Shown piece after piece: positions 1 through 14,180 of a stretch of 64,000 bases of DNA. A model generated the notes under the pieces. The model was not told the DNA's origin, did not search any database, and saw only the letters and a list, made by a program, of their open reading frames with translations. Position 1 is the first letter of the stretch, and each line of letters begins with the position of its first letter. The translations under genes were made by a program, and so were the position numbers. Source of the DNA: Phylloscopus collybita (Eukaryota > Chordata > Aves > Passeriformes > Phylloscopidae); the NCBI GenBank assembly GCA_027886175.1, contig JAJNNQ010000003.1, positions 5,619,501 through 5,683,500 on the forward strand, read 5' to 3'.

Positions 1-3000
1 ATGCACAAAGAGTTGGAAGGGTCAGAGTTGGAATAGCTGATCCCAGTGACGCAGTGAATATTCCAGACTAAATGGTGTTGTGCTCAGTATAGAGCTGGGG
101 AAGCAGAAAAGGGGGACGTTGGGAGCTATGGCACTTATTTTCCCAAGTCATTTTTAGGTGTGATGGATCCAGGCTTTCCTGGGCTTGTCTGAACACCTGC
201 CTGCCCATGGGAAGTGGGGAACAAAATCCATGTTTGGTTTTCCTTTCATGCACAGCTTTTACTTCACCTGTTAAACTGGCTTTATTTCAGCTCAGGCATT
301 TTCTCACTTTTCTGATTCTCTCCCCCTTCTCAGTGTGGGGGAGTGGCTGTGTGGGGCTGGGTTGCTGGATTGAACCCTCTTGCTGGGGGTTAAGCCATGA
401 CAGCAGCATGAGGAGAAATTAAAGAATGGAACATCAAAACAGCAAACCCTCCCTTTGGCACAGTTTTGACAGGATGAGCAGAAGTCAAGCTGAAGCACAA
501 GTCAAATAAGATACGCCTGTCTTGTGTAAACTCTTCAGCTGTTTGGAGAACATGTCAGGAATCAGCCTTCAATATGATGAGAGATCATCAGAATAAACGG
601 AAAAGACCAAGCTAAGCGCACATCACTCAGTGAAAGCAGTCTGTTTCCCTAAATCCTCGGAGGATATTGAAGCAATGACCAGGGGATTGATGAGGGAGCG
701 TGGTTTGGTGAACCAAATCATGTATATGATGAGGACCAGCTGGTTATAAAACTGCAGCAATTACAGCAGGAAAAGTCTGCAGCTGGAAGGATTTTTGAGA
801 GTCTGAAGGTGATCGTGCTTATTGTCTCAAGGGATAATGTGCAAGTATCCAGAAAGTTTAATGATACGTGCTGAAGAGAAAGCTGGATATTTGTTGTACT
901 CCTCAATGTAGGTGTTGGAAATGGCTGAAGAAGTGGAGATTTTTGGGGCTCAGTCCACAAATTCTAAGCCACTTACTTTGATTGCACACTTCCTGACGAA
1001 TATTTGACAGCTTAGAAACAGCTGGATGATGGATGGTTCTGAGTGCTGCAACTACAGAAAAGCCTGCAGCAGTGAGTGTCCAAGATGTTTGACCATACAT
1101 TGTTTTTCTCATTGCTAATAGTAGAAAGTAGGTGAATTCATACTTTCATTCAGGACTGTTTTTAAGTTACTATTCTTGCCTTAAGTTTTTATATTTAGGC
1201 ATTTATTTTTATGTTCCAAGTAGGAAAAAGGTTCTGCGTTTTCTGCTTTATATTTCTGTTCATGTTAGAGATTACCTAAATTTGTTTCATCTTTGCAATG
1301 GTGGTAAAAAATTAACTTTCATAAAACGTAAGATTTTTTCTTTCTTCTTTTATGCACTGACTTAGGCTGTTAATAGTATGATATAAAGTGTCGTGGGCCA
1401 AGTTTGTGGTTTAAAAAGATTAACTTTAGTAAAACTGTAATGTGAAGTATCTGTGTAGAGTGATGGCTGAGAAATTTTTTAAAAAAACTAATTATTTGCA
1501 GAAGACCATGTGTATACTGACAATTTCCAAGTAGACTTGGGTATATTTATCTACCCATTATAGTTCCTATTTTACAGATGAATATGCTAAGTGCTATTCA
1601 GAATTATTGGGCCATATGTTCCTGTTTTTATGGAACTTCATTTTGCGGGCTCTTTATATAAATAAAGTTTTCTCTTCAGGATGGAATGTACTAAGAGGGA
1701 GAGAAAAGAATGTTATTTCAAACGTTATACCTTTCACAAAAGAGCAGATGGTGTTTGTATGCGGGGCTTCGAGGAAGTTTTACCCTTTGAAACTACTGCT
1801 TTATTCCAGATTGTCTAAGAGAACTGAGTGTTTTTGGGTCTTGTGGAGAATCCCAGGTTGTGTCACAGCTGATGTCGGTGTGTTCTAAACCCAGCAGAGA
1901 TGTGGAGTTACACTGACCCTTTGTCACTGTATTTGTGTAACGTGGATTGTTCCCAAGTGCAGGCAAGAGTTGCTTGCCTAAAGTTTATTTCGTGCAGTAC
2001 TTTGGCAAGAGTGGTCCTGAATGAAGTGACGCTGAATGCTCTCAAGTTTCTGCATCTTTATTCGTGCCTTTTAAAATCTGCCTCTTCCAGTCTTCAGACT
2101 TCCACCTTTGGAAGCTGATGGGGAACAGTCCCCTGGTGACACAAGTCACCTCCTTCAGCACCTTTGGACGGCTCACCACTGCCACAGTTGATTCTCTGCA
2201 GTCAGTTTGATGCTTCATTGGCACTAAATTTGTTCCAAAATCCCCTGGGAAAAACAGTAGGCAGATGATTAATTTTCCTGTTTGTCTTTTAATGTGAAAT
2301 TTGAAATCTACTGGTCATGCCAATCGTGAGAAAAAATGAACTTGTTAATAAAGTCTCAGAGGAACTTTTAGGTGGGTGCTGCAGGCTGCTTTGACACATT
2401 AAATTATTAAATATAATTTTTTACAAATGTGTTCCAAGACATTTCCATCTATGAATCACAAACATCATGCTGGGTGAGACTAAAGGCAAGGATTTACATC
2501 CTTTTGCTGTCCACATTAGTTAATTGTTTTTCACTATTCCCTTGCTTAGTTGTCAGGGGGTTTTATGACAATATTTGGGCATGTTAAAAAGTGTATTTTC
2601 CTCCTGGTGATTTGCTTCAGATAACTTTGTTTTAGTACTATTTTGGTAGGAACAAATCCATATGAGCTCTGACACAGAAATAATGTCTTGCGTGACTATT
2701 TGGAATGTAATTAGAGAGCGGCAAAAAAAATACTGAAATGCTGTAGATACACATCTTGTATCTACAACAAATAAAGCATTTTGTTGGGGACTTAGACCAT
2801 TTTGTAGTCTTCCTGTTGATGCTGCAGTTGTTGCGGGAACCACTGCAGAGCATCTGCTGCCTGGAGGAGCTCCCTCTGAGGAGGAAACCGGAACCTTGGG
2901 GGTCACCTGTGTGTAAAAATGGAATGTACTGTGCCTCTGGCTCTAGCCTCTGTCTGAGGCTGAAGCATGGAAGCCTAATAAAATATTAGTGGATTTACTC

Positions 3001-6000
3001 ATTGAGAGGACTCTGACAATAACTGTGGAAGAGAATAATGGCTTGATCAGGCTGTTGCTTCCTTTAACTATTAAAGGAAGTTGTGCCCTCGTCCCCATTC
3101 TGTTAAGAGGGGCTGTAGCGGCCACTGCAGCCATGCATTGATGGGGAAACTCCAAAAAGTTTGGATTTAACAGGGAAGATAGTTACATGATGACAGAAAC
3201 ATGCCTCTGGAATTTTTCTGTCAGTAGTGAGACCCTGCATTACTGCATATTTTTACTGTATCAACTGAGAATAAAGCCTATGCAGTATTATTTATGTAAG
3301 TGCTTCCACAAGAGAGGCAGATGCTGGGATGCACGGAGAAGCCTGGTCTTGCTTTCAGGCCAAAGTGTTGGCCCAGAGATGATGTGTGAGCATATGCTCA
3401 ACATGCTCAGCCAGTGGTTATTCAGCCTCTCTGAGCTGGATAAGCATTCAGAAGTATCCAGTGTTCTCCTGGGATGGAATGAGAACAAATGCAAAGATAC
3501 TTTTAAGTCAAATTGAATTCTCCTTTTCCTACCAGCTAATCACATGTATTAGATGCTCGATGAGTGTCTGCTGTCTGAAAAACAGATACAACATGGGCAA
3601 ATGTCTGGCACAAGCCAGATGGTTTGATTTTTGTCTTCATGGAAAGAGTTGGAAAAACTATATGTAGTGAGCAAAGAGGCTATGGGGAATGTGGTGCTTC
3701 TAGGGAAAAATAAAAACTACTTCTCTATCCTGATCAAGTTCTAGAATATGTAGCTCTAATAAAGAGCGCTTTTTGATTGCCAAGTTGTGGCTTCTTTTCA
3801 CTTGCTTCATCCACCTACTTGCAATACTTTGAAAATGATTATTTTGGGATGTGTTCTCCTGCTTTCATCCTTACTCAAAAAGTTTTTGGTTTTTTTCATG
3901 GTTTCTAACAGCTGTTTTTCATAAGTGTATTTGTGGATAAATACTAATTTCCCCTGTGGTCTAGCTGGCTTTTCTGCACTGTTAATACTCCACCATAGCA
4001 AAAAGTGATTTGGTACACACTTCATTCTTGGTGTGTTTTGTATGCCAGCAATTAAGTGTAGATTTTGAAGCTGAGTGGGTGATTAACTCTGAAAATGTAA
4101 ATTCACTAACTTTGCATGTGTGTTTTATAGAGGTTTTCTAACCATTGCTTAAGAACAGTTCAATTTCTGCTCTGCAGGAAAAAACACCCCAAAAATAGAT
4201 TTCAAGTATTTTTTTTTAATTATATGAATATGAATATTCAAAGATCCATCAGTTCAGAACTAGAAATTCCTAGGAGCAAAAATATTCCTGGAATATGTGT
4301 CCCAAGGTAGGATACTTCTGTGGCACCAGTGTGGAGTTTTACTTTTGTTTATTTAGATTTTTTTTTTGTAAAGTTATTGATTTGCTGTTCCGTTTTGTTT
4401 GTAAAATGGAGCACTCTGCTCTTTTCTTCGTTTGAGTAATATAAAGATGGTTCTTGCACATAAGAATTATCAATGCACTTCTGAGTACAGGGAACTGAAA
4501 TGAAATACATGTTTTCACATATGTAGCAGTTTTACACTGATGTATGTAGACAATGAAAAGTTTATTTATATGTGTACAATCTCGATCAGATAGGCTTGTG
4601 GCCTCTGAGTTTGTAAATAGTTTCCAGAAAGGCTGTAGAGAATATTTATAGGAATTTTTTTGAGTGCCTATTCTAAGAGGGATCTGAGGTGTATTAAAGG
4701 AAATGTGCATTTCTTAGGAAATAGCAAGTTTGAAGAATTATGGAATTGTTATTTCAAGTTATGTGCAAGTAACCTGAGACAGTGTCCCTTTTGAAAGAGG
4801 TTTTAGTTCTCTCTTACACTCTCTAGGATTGAAATGTGCTTGTTTTCTAGCTGCTGATAGATCAGGGCTTGGTGAAGTTGTCTTGTGTGCCAGAGCAGAG
4901 GGATTGACAGCTTTTGGAAGGGTGGGGTGAAATTCTCCGCTGTTCTCCAGCCTTCCTTCCAGTAAAAGACTTGTGTTCCAATACTTGAAAGGAATGGAAA
5001 AAAGCATTACAAAATATCAAATTATATTTGAATGGTTGTAAGTAAAATACTTGTTCTCGTTGCTACTTCCTAATGCAGAATTTTTTTGTTCACTGTGTTT
5101 TGCTGATCCAAGCATAGATGGGAAGCTTGAAAAAGCTTAATCTTGTGAGAAACAGAGGAGTGTATTTTTGAAACAAAGTACTGATGTATAAGGACTACTT
5201 TCTGCTCTTTGTTTTTCTTGTTTTATTTTCTTTTCCTTTAAAAATATCTTTCTAGATCTATAATCTCCTTTAAGTGGCAAAGCCTAAGTAATTCTTTCCT
5301 TTTTCTGGCAGATACTCTGTGTGATTCAGTTTTGAAGTCAAATTCCTTGTATGATTAATGGAGACATTTCTTTTACTTTGTTTTGGTTAAAAGAAGTTAA
5401 CTAATGACACTTCCTAGAAAGATGAGATAGAAGAGTTACCAAAAAAAAAGAAAAATTTTCTTGACCTTTAGTGCATATTTTTTTAAGTACTGGTTCAAAA
5501 GTTTGAATATCCCTGATGTCCTGAGAAGGCATAAAAGTGCCAGTGTAAGAGATAGATCAAAGTAATTTGGTTTTTCAGAATTGAAATAAATGTGATTTAA
5601 AGGGAAACTGTCAAGATACTTTTGATCTTAAACTACTTTAGTGAGAATTTGATTTTTATTCTGTTAGAGGCTTGCATTTACACTGTTGGTTCTAGAATAA
5701 ATTAACTAAAAGCTGTAGAAAAACTTCAAAGATCATTATTATAGTGCTCTGCAGGGAATATTAATCCATTTATTGTTTATCTCTTGCCTTGGAGGAATTC
5801 CATGTAGAAACTTTTATTCAATTATCTTGTGCAATGTGCAGCGTTCTTACCTGCTTTGTGAGCGTACCTCTGTTTAAATGATTGACTGCTGATTGACACA
5901 AAGTTACACTGGTTTGTGAGGAGAAGTGGTGTGGCAAAAGAACAGAATTTTCTTTGAAACTACATAGAGGAAATAGCCTTGCAGTGGTATGAGGTGCCTC

Positions 6001-6602
6001 ACAAAGTGCCTTGAAATGCACACTGACCCTTTTCCTGACATTGAGTGGAAACTTGGGTAGATATTTCTCAAATAAAAAGCAATCTGGAAATGGATTAAAC
6101 CTGAATAATTATTCACAGATGGAAATCTAGAAATAGGAGCCTCCAGGGGACATTCTGTATGCACCCAGAAGTTCCTGAATGTACAGAAGCTAATATAAAT
6201 ATTACCTCAGTCTTTCCTGGTAATCTTTTCTCAATCTGGGCTTTGCTTAAAACCTAATTTCTGATCGTCTGTAGCACTGGCTATAACGTGCAGGACAGTG
6301 GGTGTGATTTCTGTTTCAGAACATTTTTTTTTAACCCTGGCATACTAATCAGATTCTGCAGAGCTCTCTGCTGTATCTTGCTAGTTATTGCAGCAGGTTA
6401 AAAATTAAAAGGAAGGGCCAATGAAAAATAATTTCATCAGGAGTACTTTATGCAGGCTCAGTACTGAGTGTGGTTTGTCAGGGCTTTGTAGTAGCAATAT
6501 GAAATAAAGAGGGATTCAGTGTTTATCAAAGATTCTGTTAAGGTGAGAGATTTTAGACCTTTTCCAGGGGATATTTTTGAAGACTTAGCATTTTTGTAGT
6601 AC

Positions 6603-6618
6603 TTTTTTTTTTTTTTTT
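6603..6618. repeat. Poly-T run
   Basis: Sixteen consecutive T in otherwise unique A+T-rich DNA. No attached element is recognised. Confidence 0.85.
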
Positions 6619-9600
6619 AATGTTCTCCCTTGGCTGTGTGAGGTGGACTGGACAGCAGGTTAGACTTGAACAAAATAAATATACACAGCCTAAAATATGC
6701 AAGATTTTGCAATCAATGTAATGAAGTTGGAACTGTTGGAAAATGTGTGGGGTTTTTTTTCTGAGATTGGTCTTACCTTCATGATCTCTAGATTAATATT
6801 GGATTTTTTTTTAAATACCCTACTATTAAAATACATGATAAAATTGTTTTCATTAATAGTTTAGTGTCTTTCTAGACAATATATGTTCTTCATCCCCAGC
6901 CACTAACCTTTGTTTCTTTTATTTAGGCTTCTTCTGACATTGTTTTAAGCCCTATTTTCCACGGTGGGGATGTGTGGGTGTATTAGGCAAAATAAGACTT
7001 TACCTGGAGCATGTACTGATCCAAAAAGCACCTGACGTATCTGAGATGCTTGGCTTTTGTAGTGACTACTTTAATTAAGCTAATTTGGGGACAATGAAAC
7101 TTAGATCTCTGGATTTACAGATGGCCACCCAGTGCTTAAGTCAGGGCTCTTGCTCAGCAAAGCATTAATATTTGTGATTATATGCTTTCTTCTGCTAATT
7201 CAACAAATTAATGAAGAATATTTGCTGAAATCTCAAAGACTTTACTTCCTTGTGAGGAGATAATTACTTTTTGTCATGAATAAAGATCTGCTGTCCCTGG
7301 CAAACTCAGGTAACTGTAAATGCTACACAAATGGCTGAAACAGAGTATGGAATAGTCAGGGTTGTCTATTTAGCTCTGTTTATTTAGCTCTAGCAGTCTG
7401 GGCTGACTTTTGCTGGATGAAGGTCAGGAGCTGATGGGAGCAGCCCCAACTCTCAAATGTGCAGGGCCCCTTCCACGTATTCCTTATGCATTTAGGGTGA
7501 CCTGAGAGCTGCATTTGGGTTCTTACAATGAGTCTGCCACACCGATGTGACAGCACCAAACGTGTGTTGTCCTGCATCAGCAGACATCAAAGAAGTCTTT
7601 TTATTTAATAGTAAAAGATGCTCTGAGGAGAAGAAAGTGGGTTCTTTGTTGTCTTGTTGCACAGATAGAATATCATATGCAGAATAGATTGTTGTACAAT
7701 AATGAGTACCTAAGAAAAGTCTGAGTTATTGAAACACATTGCCACAGGGCAAAGCAGGGGTGGGATATGGTTAAAAAAACATCCAGCAAAGGAAGCTGGA
7801 ACACATTTATATTGCATTCTTTGCTTCCAGAGTAGCTTTCTTTATTGGATTCCTTATGTATAAGTAACAAAGATTCATGAATAGTTTATTTGAATTTGAT
7901 TTTTCCTGATCTATGCATGAGTTTATTAGCTTTAGGCAGGTGCATAAAGATTCAAGGCTGTTTTTTTCTAAAATTCAGCTCCTAGTACTACATCAAATTT
8001 TGTTTCCTTTTAACTAGCTGAGGTTGTTAGAGAGCTGTAGCTGCTCACATCTGTAATTCCTGTCTGCTCCAGACGTGTCAGCTGTTGGACTTCAGTGGAC
8101 CTGAGGTCAGACTTGATGCAAATTTGGTACTTTCTAAGAGAATTAATTTGGTGGAAAGAAATGCATGGAAAGACTTGAGCATTTTGCAGTGTTGTGTTGA
8201 GAAATTCAGCCTTGACTAATACAACTCAGTTGTGTCCTTTTTTGTTTTGTGTTGTCCCTCCATCACATGATATGCTTGGACTGGCACGAGTGGTCACTAA
8301 CAGAGCTAAATTAGTGTTAATCAGCTTATGGAACAAGTCCAGTTGGAGGTGAAAAAATGTAAAACCCAAGCCCCAAATAACCCTGCTTAGAAAGTAACTT
8401 ATACTAGCGTATTTATATATTACTGAAATATATATGTTCTCCAACCTAGTTCCAAGTTAATTGAGAAAAAATATTTTATTAGGATCAGAATTTTATCTGA
8501 GTGGAAGCTCTATAGTTCTGCAAACTCTGTGTGGTGAGACTAGATAGCATCTCCATGAAGTGAAGCAGGATGGATGCTGTGCAGCCAGATTCTTTACCTG
8601 CTTCAGCTTCCCAGGAGGCTGCTGGATGCCCTGAGGATGGAGTTCCCTGTGCACTCTGCTGATTTCATGGTGTTGCTGGATGTGTTAATGGAGCAGCAGA
8701 TGTTAGAAGTGACTTTCCATGGGTTGTAAGCCAGGAATCACAAAACTAGGAGCTCTGTCAAAGCTGGGAATAGGCTCTTGGGGAGCTCCTGAACATTATC
8801 TGTTGTTCTCTGGACTGTGTGGCTGCTGGAAGTGTAGTCATGAACTGAAGGGAAATTGTCTCACTTGAAGAATGGAAGTTTTTTTTTGTTATTTGGGGTT
8901 TGTTTTTTAATTGTTGTTAATTTTTATTCACGTATTTTCTGTTCATAAGGAAAATGTCTAGAATATGAATATCTGAACACAAGTGGGACTTGGTCACTGT
9001 TAAAATACAGCCATGCTTTTCCCCTGTATGGCCTTGGCCACTACTACTTTTCTTTCCTGTGCTTTCAGTTCCTTGCCTATAAAATGAGTGATGTTATGCT
9101 GTCTTTCTAAAGATGTTTCAGAAAATGCAATAAAAAGCAGTGAATTAGATCAGAGTTAATAGTTTTGCATAGTCATATGACTTTAGAAACCTTACTGTGT
9201 CACTCTAGTTATCAGCCAAAATTTTAATCTCCTTGACTGAATAATGAAGCTTATTTTCAGTGGCAATCTTGCTATGTTTTTCATTCTTCACACAGTTGCT
9301 AGGATAATAAATACTTGAAAATACAGTTTAAAAAGAGAAAGGCAAGATAAATAAAAGTGGGCTTGTGTCTCTGTGCAATCAGGTCAGTGATCACTACTTC
9401 TACTGAATATGAATGCTTGAGTAGGAAGGCTAAAAATGGATAATTAGGAAGGCAATGGCATGTTTTGTCAGACTGTTTTAATACCATTTGGGCTGTATCC
9501 AGTAGTAAAAACCTCACAGTGTCTCCAGCTTTGTTTGAACTGTGGTTTCTGGTGGATGATGATGCCTTTTGTGGTGACTGATGCTTCTGGTGTGCAGCCT

Positions 9601-12371
9601 TTAATGTGTTCTTGGACTTCCCCTCGCCGCTACCTTCTCACACAAACTCTGACTAGGAGAGTAGTAACAAAAAAATCTTTTCTGATAATGAGGAAAGTGC
9701 TGCAGATATTCACAGCATGTCATGTACAATTCCTTGATCACAGTTGCTGGGGGGACAGGTATTTTTAGTCAGAGAATTGTCACAAAATGGATCTTCTGGC
9801 AGGAGGATGTGTTTGGTTCACCACCAAAGGCAGAACAACTTAATTGATAGCAGAGTTTTGGATCTGTTTATGTTCAGTCAGATATTTGTATTCTGGACAT
9901 TTTCCTTGTGAACAGATGATATTTGGAGTGAAAAAAAAGAAAAAAAAAAAACTCCACACACACTTAAGAAATAGGAAGTGTTGTTCCAGGATGATCACTG
10001 GGAGGAGCTGTTCATTGCAGTTTTTATGCATTAAATCAGTGACAAGGAAATGATGAGAAAGTGGGAAGGTGATGTGGAGGCAAAGAAACTTAGTCATGAG
10101 TGGGGAATACTCTTAGTAGAAAGGGATCAGTGGTTTTTAAAAAAAATAAGATTGAAGGAGCAGTGACCTCAAGGGAAAATACTAATTCACTAAGATTTTG
10201 AACTTCTATTGTATATTAACTATTAAAACAGAAGTGTAGTTGGGCCACATCATTCCTGATGGGAATGCACTGAACAGCAGTTGTCCAGCTGTCCATTAAT
10301 GCCCTGGAGAGCCCATGAGTTCCAAATGAGGGGAGAACTCTTCCTGCCATTGGAATACTGACAGGATCTTTGTCAATAATCCTGCTACAGAGGTAACCCA
10401 CCTCTCAGCAACAACTTGTGTTTGAATCCTGACATGACTGAGTGAAAGGGGAAAGAATCTTTGTAAAAATTCTCCACCACTATCTCCATAATCCCTACTT
10501 GAGCGAGCATCAGCCAAGTGAGAAAATGAAAAATTATAACCTGCCAAGCATCACTGGCAGACTGAAATGAAAAAATTGCAAGTTAATAACAGTGATGCCT
10601 CCAAAAATTTTGCTGGCCAATTTAACATTGCTTTATCCAAGGTCACATCTTGCAACTGATTATTTTTAGCAATTTGTAGATGAGGATTTTCTACCTTTCT
10701 TATGGGAAGTGAAGATCAAGGAAACACCAGGTACTCAAATTTATGAATCTCTTCATATCAAGAGTGAGTAATTTTCCCTGGTGGTTTGCTTAAGACTGGG
10801 CACAGAATATTTTTCCAGTGGGACATTTATGCTGTACTCTGTGACAGTGATGAAGTCACTCATGAAAACTCACAGTGAAAGTCACTCAGAGTGGAGTGAG
10901 GTTGGTGAAAGAATTGGCAACAGGAAAAATTAAAACTTGCCCGAGTTTGTTCTGGAGGACTCTTGCTAATGTCTGTGTGATTATTTATACATAATAGTGT
11001 TAAAAGAGATTATGTTGCCTGGTTTTGAGGTTTAAGTATTGTGAACCTCTTGCAAGCAAGTACACAAGATTAATGTAAGCTGTGTCCTGTGAAATGACCA
11101 AGGCACATTACTGGAATCTAAGGTGTGAAAACCATTGGTGAACTGTAGCAGGATTTCATTTCCTGCAGTACAATCTGTACAATCATCTTAAAATTACAGG
11201 GTAAACTTTGGTACAACATTTGCAGAGCATTGTCACATTGTCACTTACTGAAAATAGACCATTCTTCAACAACTGGAGTCCATCATTAGTGTGTGGAAAC
11301 TCCTGCCCAAGGCTTGCAGTTAAAGGGGAAACCCTCTGTTGTTTTCATGTGGTTCTGTGGTCCTTTTAATGAAGGATATGCAACATCCTGATATGCTGAG
11401 TGTACACAGCAGTTGTAGGGAGATTTTGTGGTCTGGTGGCTCAGAACTCTTGGCTGTGAGTAATTCTTTATCAACCACTTGGTGGTTGCAGTGCAGAAAA
11501 GGCTGCAACACTTCTGGCTGGCATGGAAAGGGAAGGGCATTTCTTATTGGAAGATTGATGGGCCACCCTCTTCCTAACTGCCCTGGTTTTTAATCATAAA
11601 AAAGGTCTTACTTGTCTTTAAAATAATAAAATTACTTGAGCAGCTCCACTCAAGGGTTCCTCAGAAGTTCCTTTCTGTGTGAGCTGTGTAAGCTGGAGCT
11701 GTTCTGTGTTGAGGAAGGATTAATGTGCAAACGGTGCCACCGGTGTTTGTTAATGATCTCCATGGTCAGAAGCCTGGGTGAAGCCTCAGCCTCCAGAGCC
11801 AAGTTTGCTGAGCGTATGCTCAGCAGAAACAGGAGCTGAATTCCCAGCTGTATTTCCCAGCTCTCTGTGGAAGTTCCCCATTAGATCACTCATGTCCTGC
11901 CAGCCTTCTGAGATCTGACAAGATTGCAGCCTGAACTGTTTCATTGCTCTTGCTGTCATGCGATGCATCGTAGTGAGTTAGCTCAATAGCCCTAATCTAA
12001 TCCTTACTGCAGTGAGGCTGGGAACGTATCCATCAATACTTATTTCAGTAAGCAAAGCAAAATGAAATATTTTTTTGACAACTTCTGTCCATTTCATTAT
12101 CTCCTTTTTAATCATGAAACTGTCTCATAAAGTTTTCATACTTCCTTAAACTTTGTAGCCTGTCTGCTTTCATATACATCAGGCTGATGCCAGCATCTCT
12201 CTCCTCTCCCAAACAAGATTCCATCCATGCATTAGGTTCATCTGTTGCATTCCTGCAGCAGAAGGAAGCTGATTCTTTCCTGATGTGTCCAGGCACCTCT
12301 GGACTTAGGAGCAAAGATTTCAGGCAGTAGAAGACTTCAAACTTGATGTTTTATTGCCTTGTTTTTTGTGG

Positions 12372-12411
12372 TTTTTTTTTTTTTTTTTTTTTTTCTTTTC
12401 TTTCTTCTTCA
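12372..12411. repeat. Poly-T / pyrimidine tract
   Basis: A run of 23 T (12372-12394) is followed by a C/T-only stretch. On the minus strand it reads as poly-A. Nothing on its downstream side looks like a retrotransposed gene or SINE body, so it is called a simple low-complexity tract only. Confidence 0.85.
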
Positions 12412-13348
12412 AAAGTAGTCTTACTTTAGGATATTTGCAATGCAAGCAAAATTGGGAAGCTTTAATATTGCCATTCTCTAGCATCACTCAGATCACTCAG
12501 TTTTACCAGACACTGACAGGGTGTGCTCTGTCCCAGGCCAGACAGAGCTGCAGTTTCTGGATTATGCTTATGGTCAAAGTGGAATTTCCTCACTGAACTC
12601 TGATATTTTCCACTTATATTAAGGCTACTTTATGTTTCTACATGAAAGAGTGTCTGTGTATAATCTCTGTAAGTATACATGCCCTTTCCACCATTTTTAG
12701 AGCGGTACAGTGGAGATTAAATTCCTCCCCTTTTTCTGCAAGACACTCAGTTTTTTAGGGTAATAGTTTTCTTTTGTGTTGCAGACATTAAGAGAGGAAC
12801 AAATAGGTAAGACAAAGAAACAAAGAATAGAGAAGATAAATACACAAAGCTAGGCATGAGTTTTTCTGCACACCTTGGGGGACAGAACTGGATGAGTTTC
12901 CCCTTTATTTACAGCAGCAGTGTTGGTTTAGATGCTCTCTTCTGCATCTGCTCCATGGGAATGAAATATCAGGGCACAACCTTGTTCTTACTTGCATACT
13001 CTTACTTGCAGCTCTAGGGAAGTGTGGCTTTCTGGATGGAGGAGAGAGCATCCAAAGCTTGTGACATGCAGTTGTAAAATTGCAGTTGTTTCCTGGCTAA
13101 GAGGGGTGCAGCAAGCTCTTCTCAAAATCAGGCCTTTTTTTTTCCCTTGCTCTTGTGAAAAGCTAGAGCTTGACTCTCTCATTTTTGCTTTTCAGGAAGC
13201 TTAATGCTTTTGTGCTGTCTCCAGCCAAATGCTGATAATAGGCTCTGTAAGGGAACTTCTGTGCAATGATTCTTCAGCAAAGAAATTGCACATAGCAAAA
13301 GTGGAACTGACTAAGAGAGAAAAGTAAGGTTAAAGCAAGCATTTAGAC

Positions 13349-13364
13349 TTTTTTTTTTTTTTTT
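13349..13364. repeat. Poly-T run
   Basis: Sixteen consecutive T. It is flanked by unique sequence with no sign of an attached retroelement. Confidence 0.85.
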
Positions 13365-13829
13365 GAAGAGCTGGTCAGAGTAGATTGAGGCCACTTGAAC
13401 ACACATTAGCTATTTAAAATAGAATGACAAAGCTGCACTTTTTTCCTGCAAAAATCCTCTAGAATATTGTACATCTATTAATGAACACTTCTTTTTAAGT
13501 CTTTTTCCTGTGGCAGGTATTTATGTATGAGCTTGACTTGTAATTGTGCAAGAAATGAAAACTGTTCATTTTGATTGACCTTCCTGACCTTAAAAGAAAT
13601 GTAAATACTTGCAGACCACTGCATTTTGTTTTCTTCTGAAAACACTTTAAGGTGATGTACCTTGTTTTCATGCTTTGGCAAGTATTTTTCTGGTGGGCTT
13701 GTTTCTTTCAGAGGCAGACAGTGAAATGATGGCAGAGATTTAAAATAGGTACCCCCTTTGAAGCTAGTGCACTGATCATTAAAGTGTGTGTAAAGGAGTT
13801 CTCTGACCCATTGCAAAATAATTCTTTTG

Positions 13830-14180
13830 CTAACACGGAGCATAATGCATTCTGATGACACTCGTAATTGCAGTACTTCCAGAGTAATTACCCTGGTAGT
13901 TCATTTTCATATTGTTGGAATTCATATTTGCATGTTATGTTTAATTGAAGACTGCGTGCTTTGATCTGCACACGTGTGGAAATACTCATTGGGTTTACCT
14001 TGACAGCAAATGTGTATTTACTTTGCAGGTAAGCAAACATTTGGGTGTCTTACAGGCAAATGCATTTTTGTCTCACTTGTGTGTGATACTACATCCCTGT
14101 GCAGCTGTGTTTTGCACATTACAGGCAGCCCACATAATGGTGGATACTGGATGCTCAGGTGTTTATCCAACATATCAGGT
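13830..14180. promoter_or_regulatory. Possible conserved non-coding element
   Basis: This stretch is dense in short motifs typical of developmental enhancers: repeated TAATTG/TAATTAC homeodomain-type cores, an octamer-like ATTTGCAT at about 13925, and TTTAATTG nearby. The reading frames are not convincing as protein. The call rests only on motif density and texture. Such motifs are also common by chance in A+T-rich DNA, so this is an inference. Alignment to other birds and to mammals would decide it. Confidence 0.2.

Larger units (their letters stand above)
1..13829. other. Unique non-coding DNA, A+T-rich
   Basis: No gene, RNA gene or clear transposon is visible. Both strands carry only short open frames with no recognisable domain, frequent stops and no consistent codon pattern. 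The stretch contains several homopolymer runs (T at 6603-6618, A-rich at 9931-9951, T at 12372-12394, T at 13349-13364) and a T/G-rich patch at 8879-8930. It could be intronic or intergenic. Old, diverged repeats could be hidden here, because recognition by eye fails once a copy is heavily mutated. Confidence 0.6.

Noticed and set aside
13478..13861. 127-codon open frame, minus strand
   Set aside because: No recognisable domain or coding texture, and it abuts a candidate non-coding element. Chance length is plausible in 64 kb.
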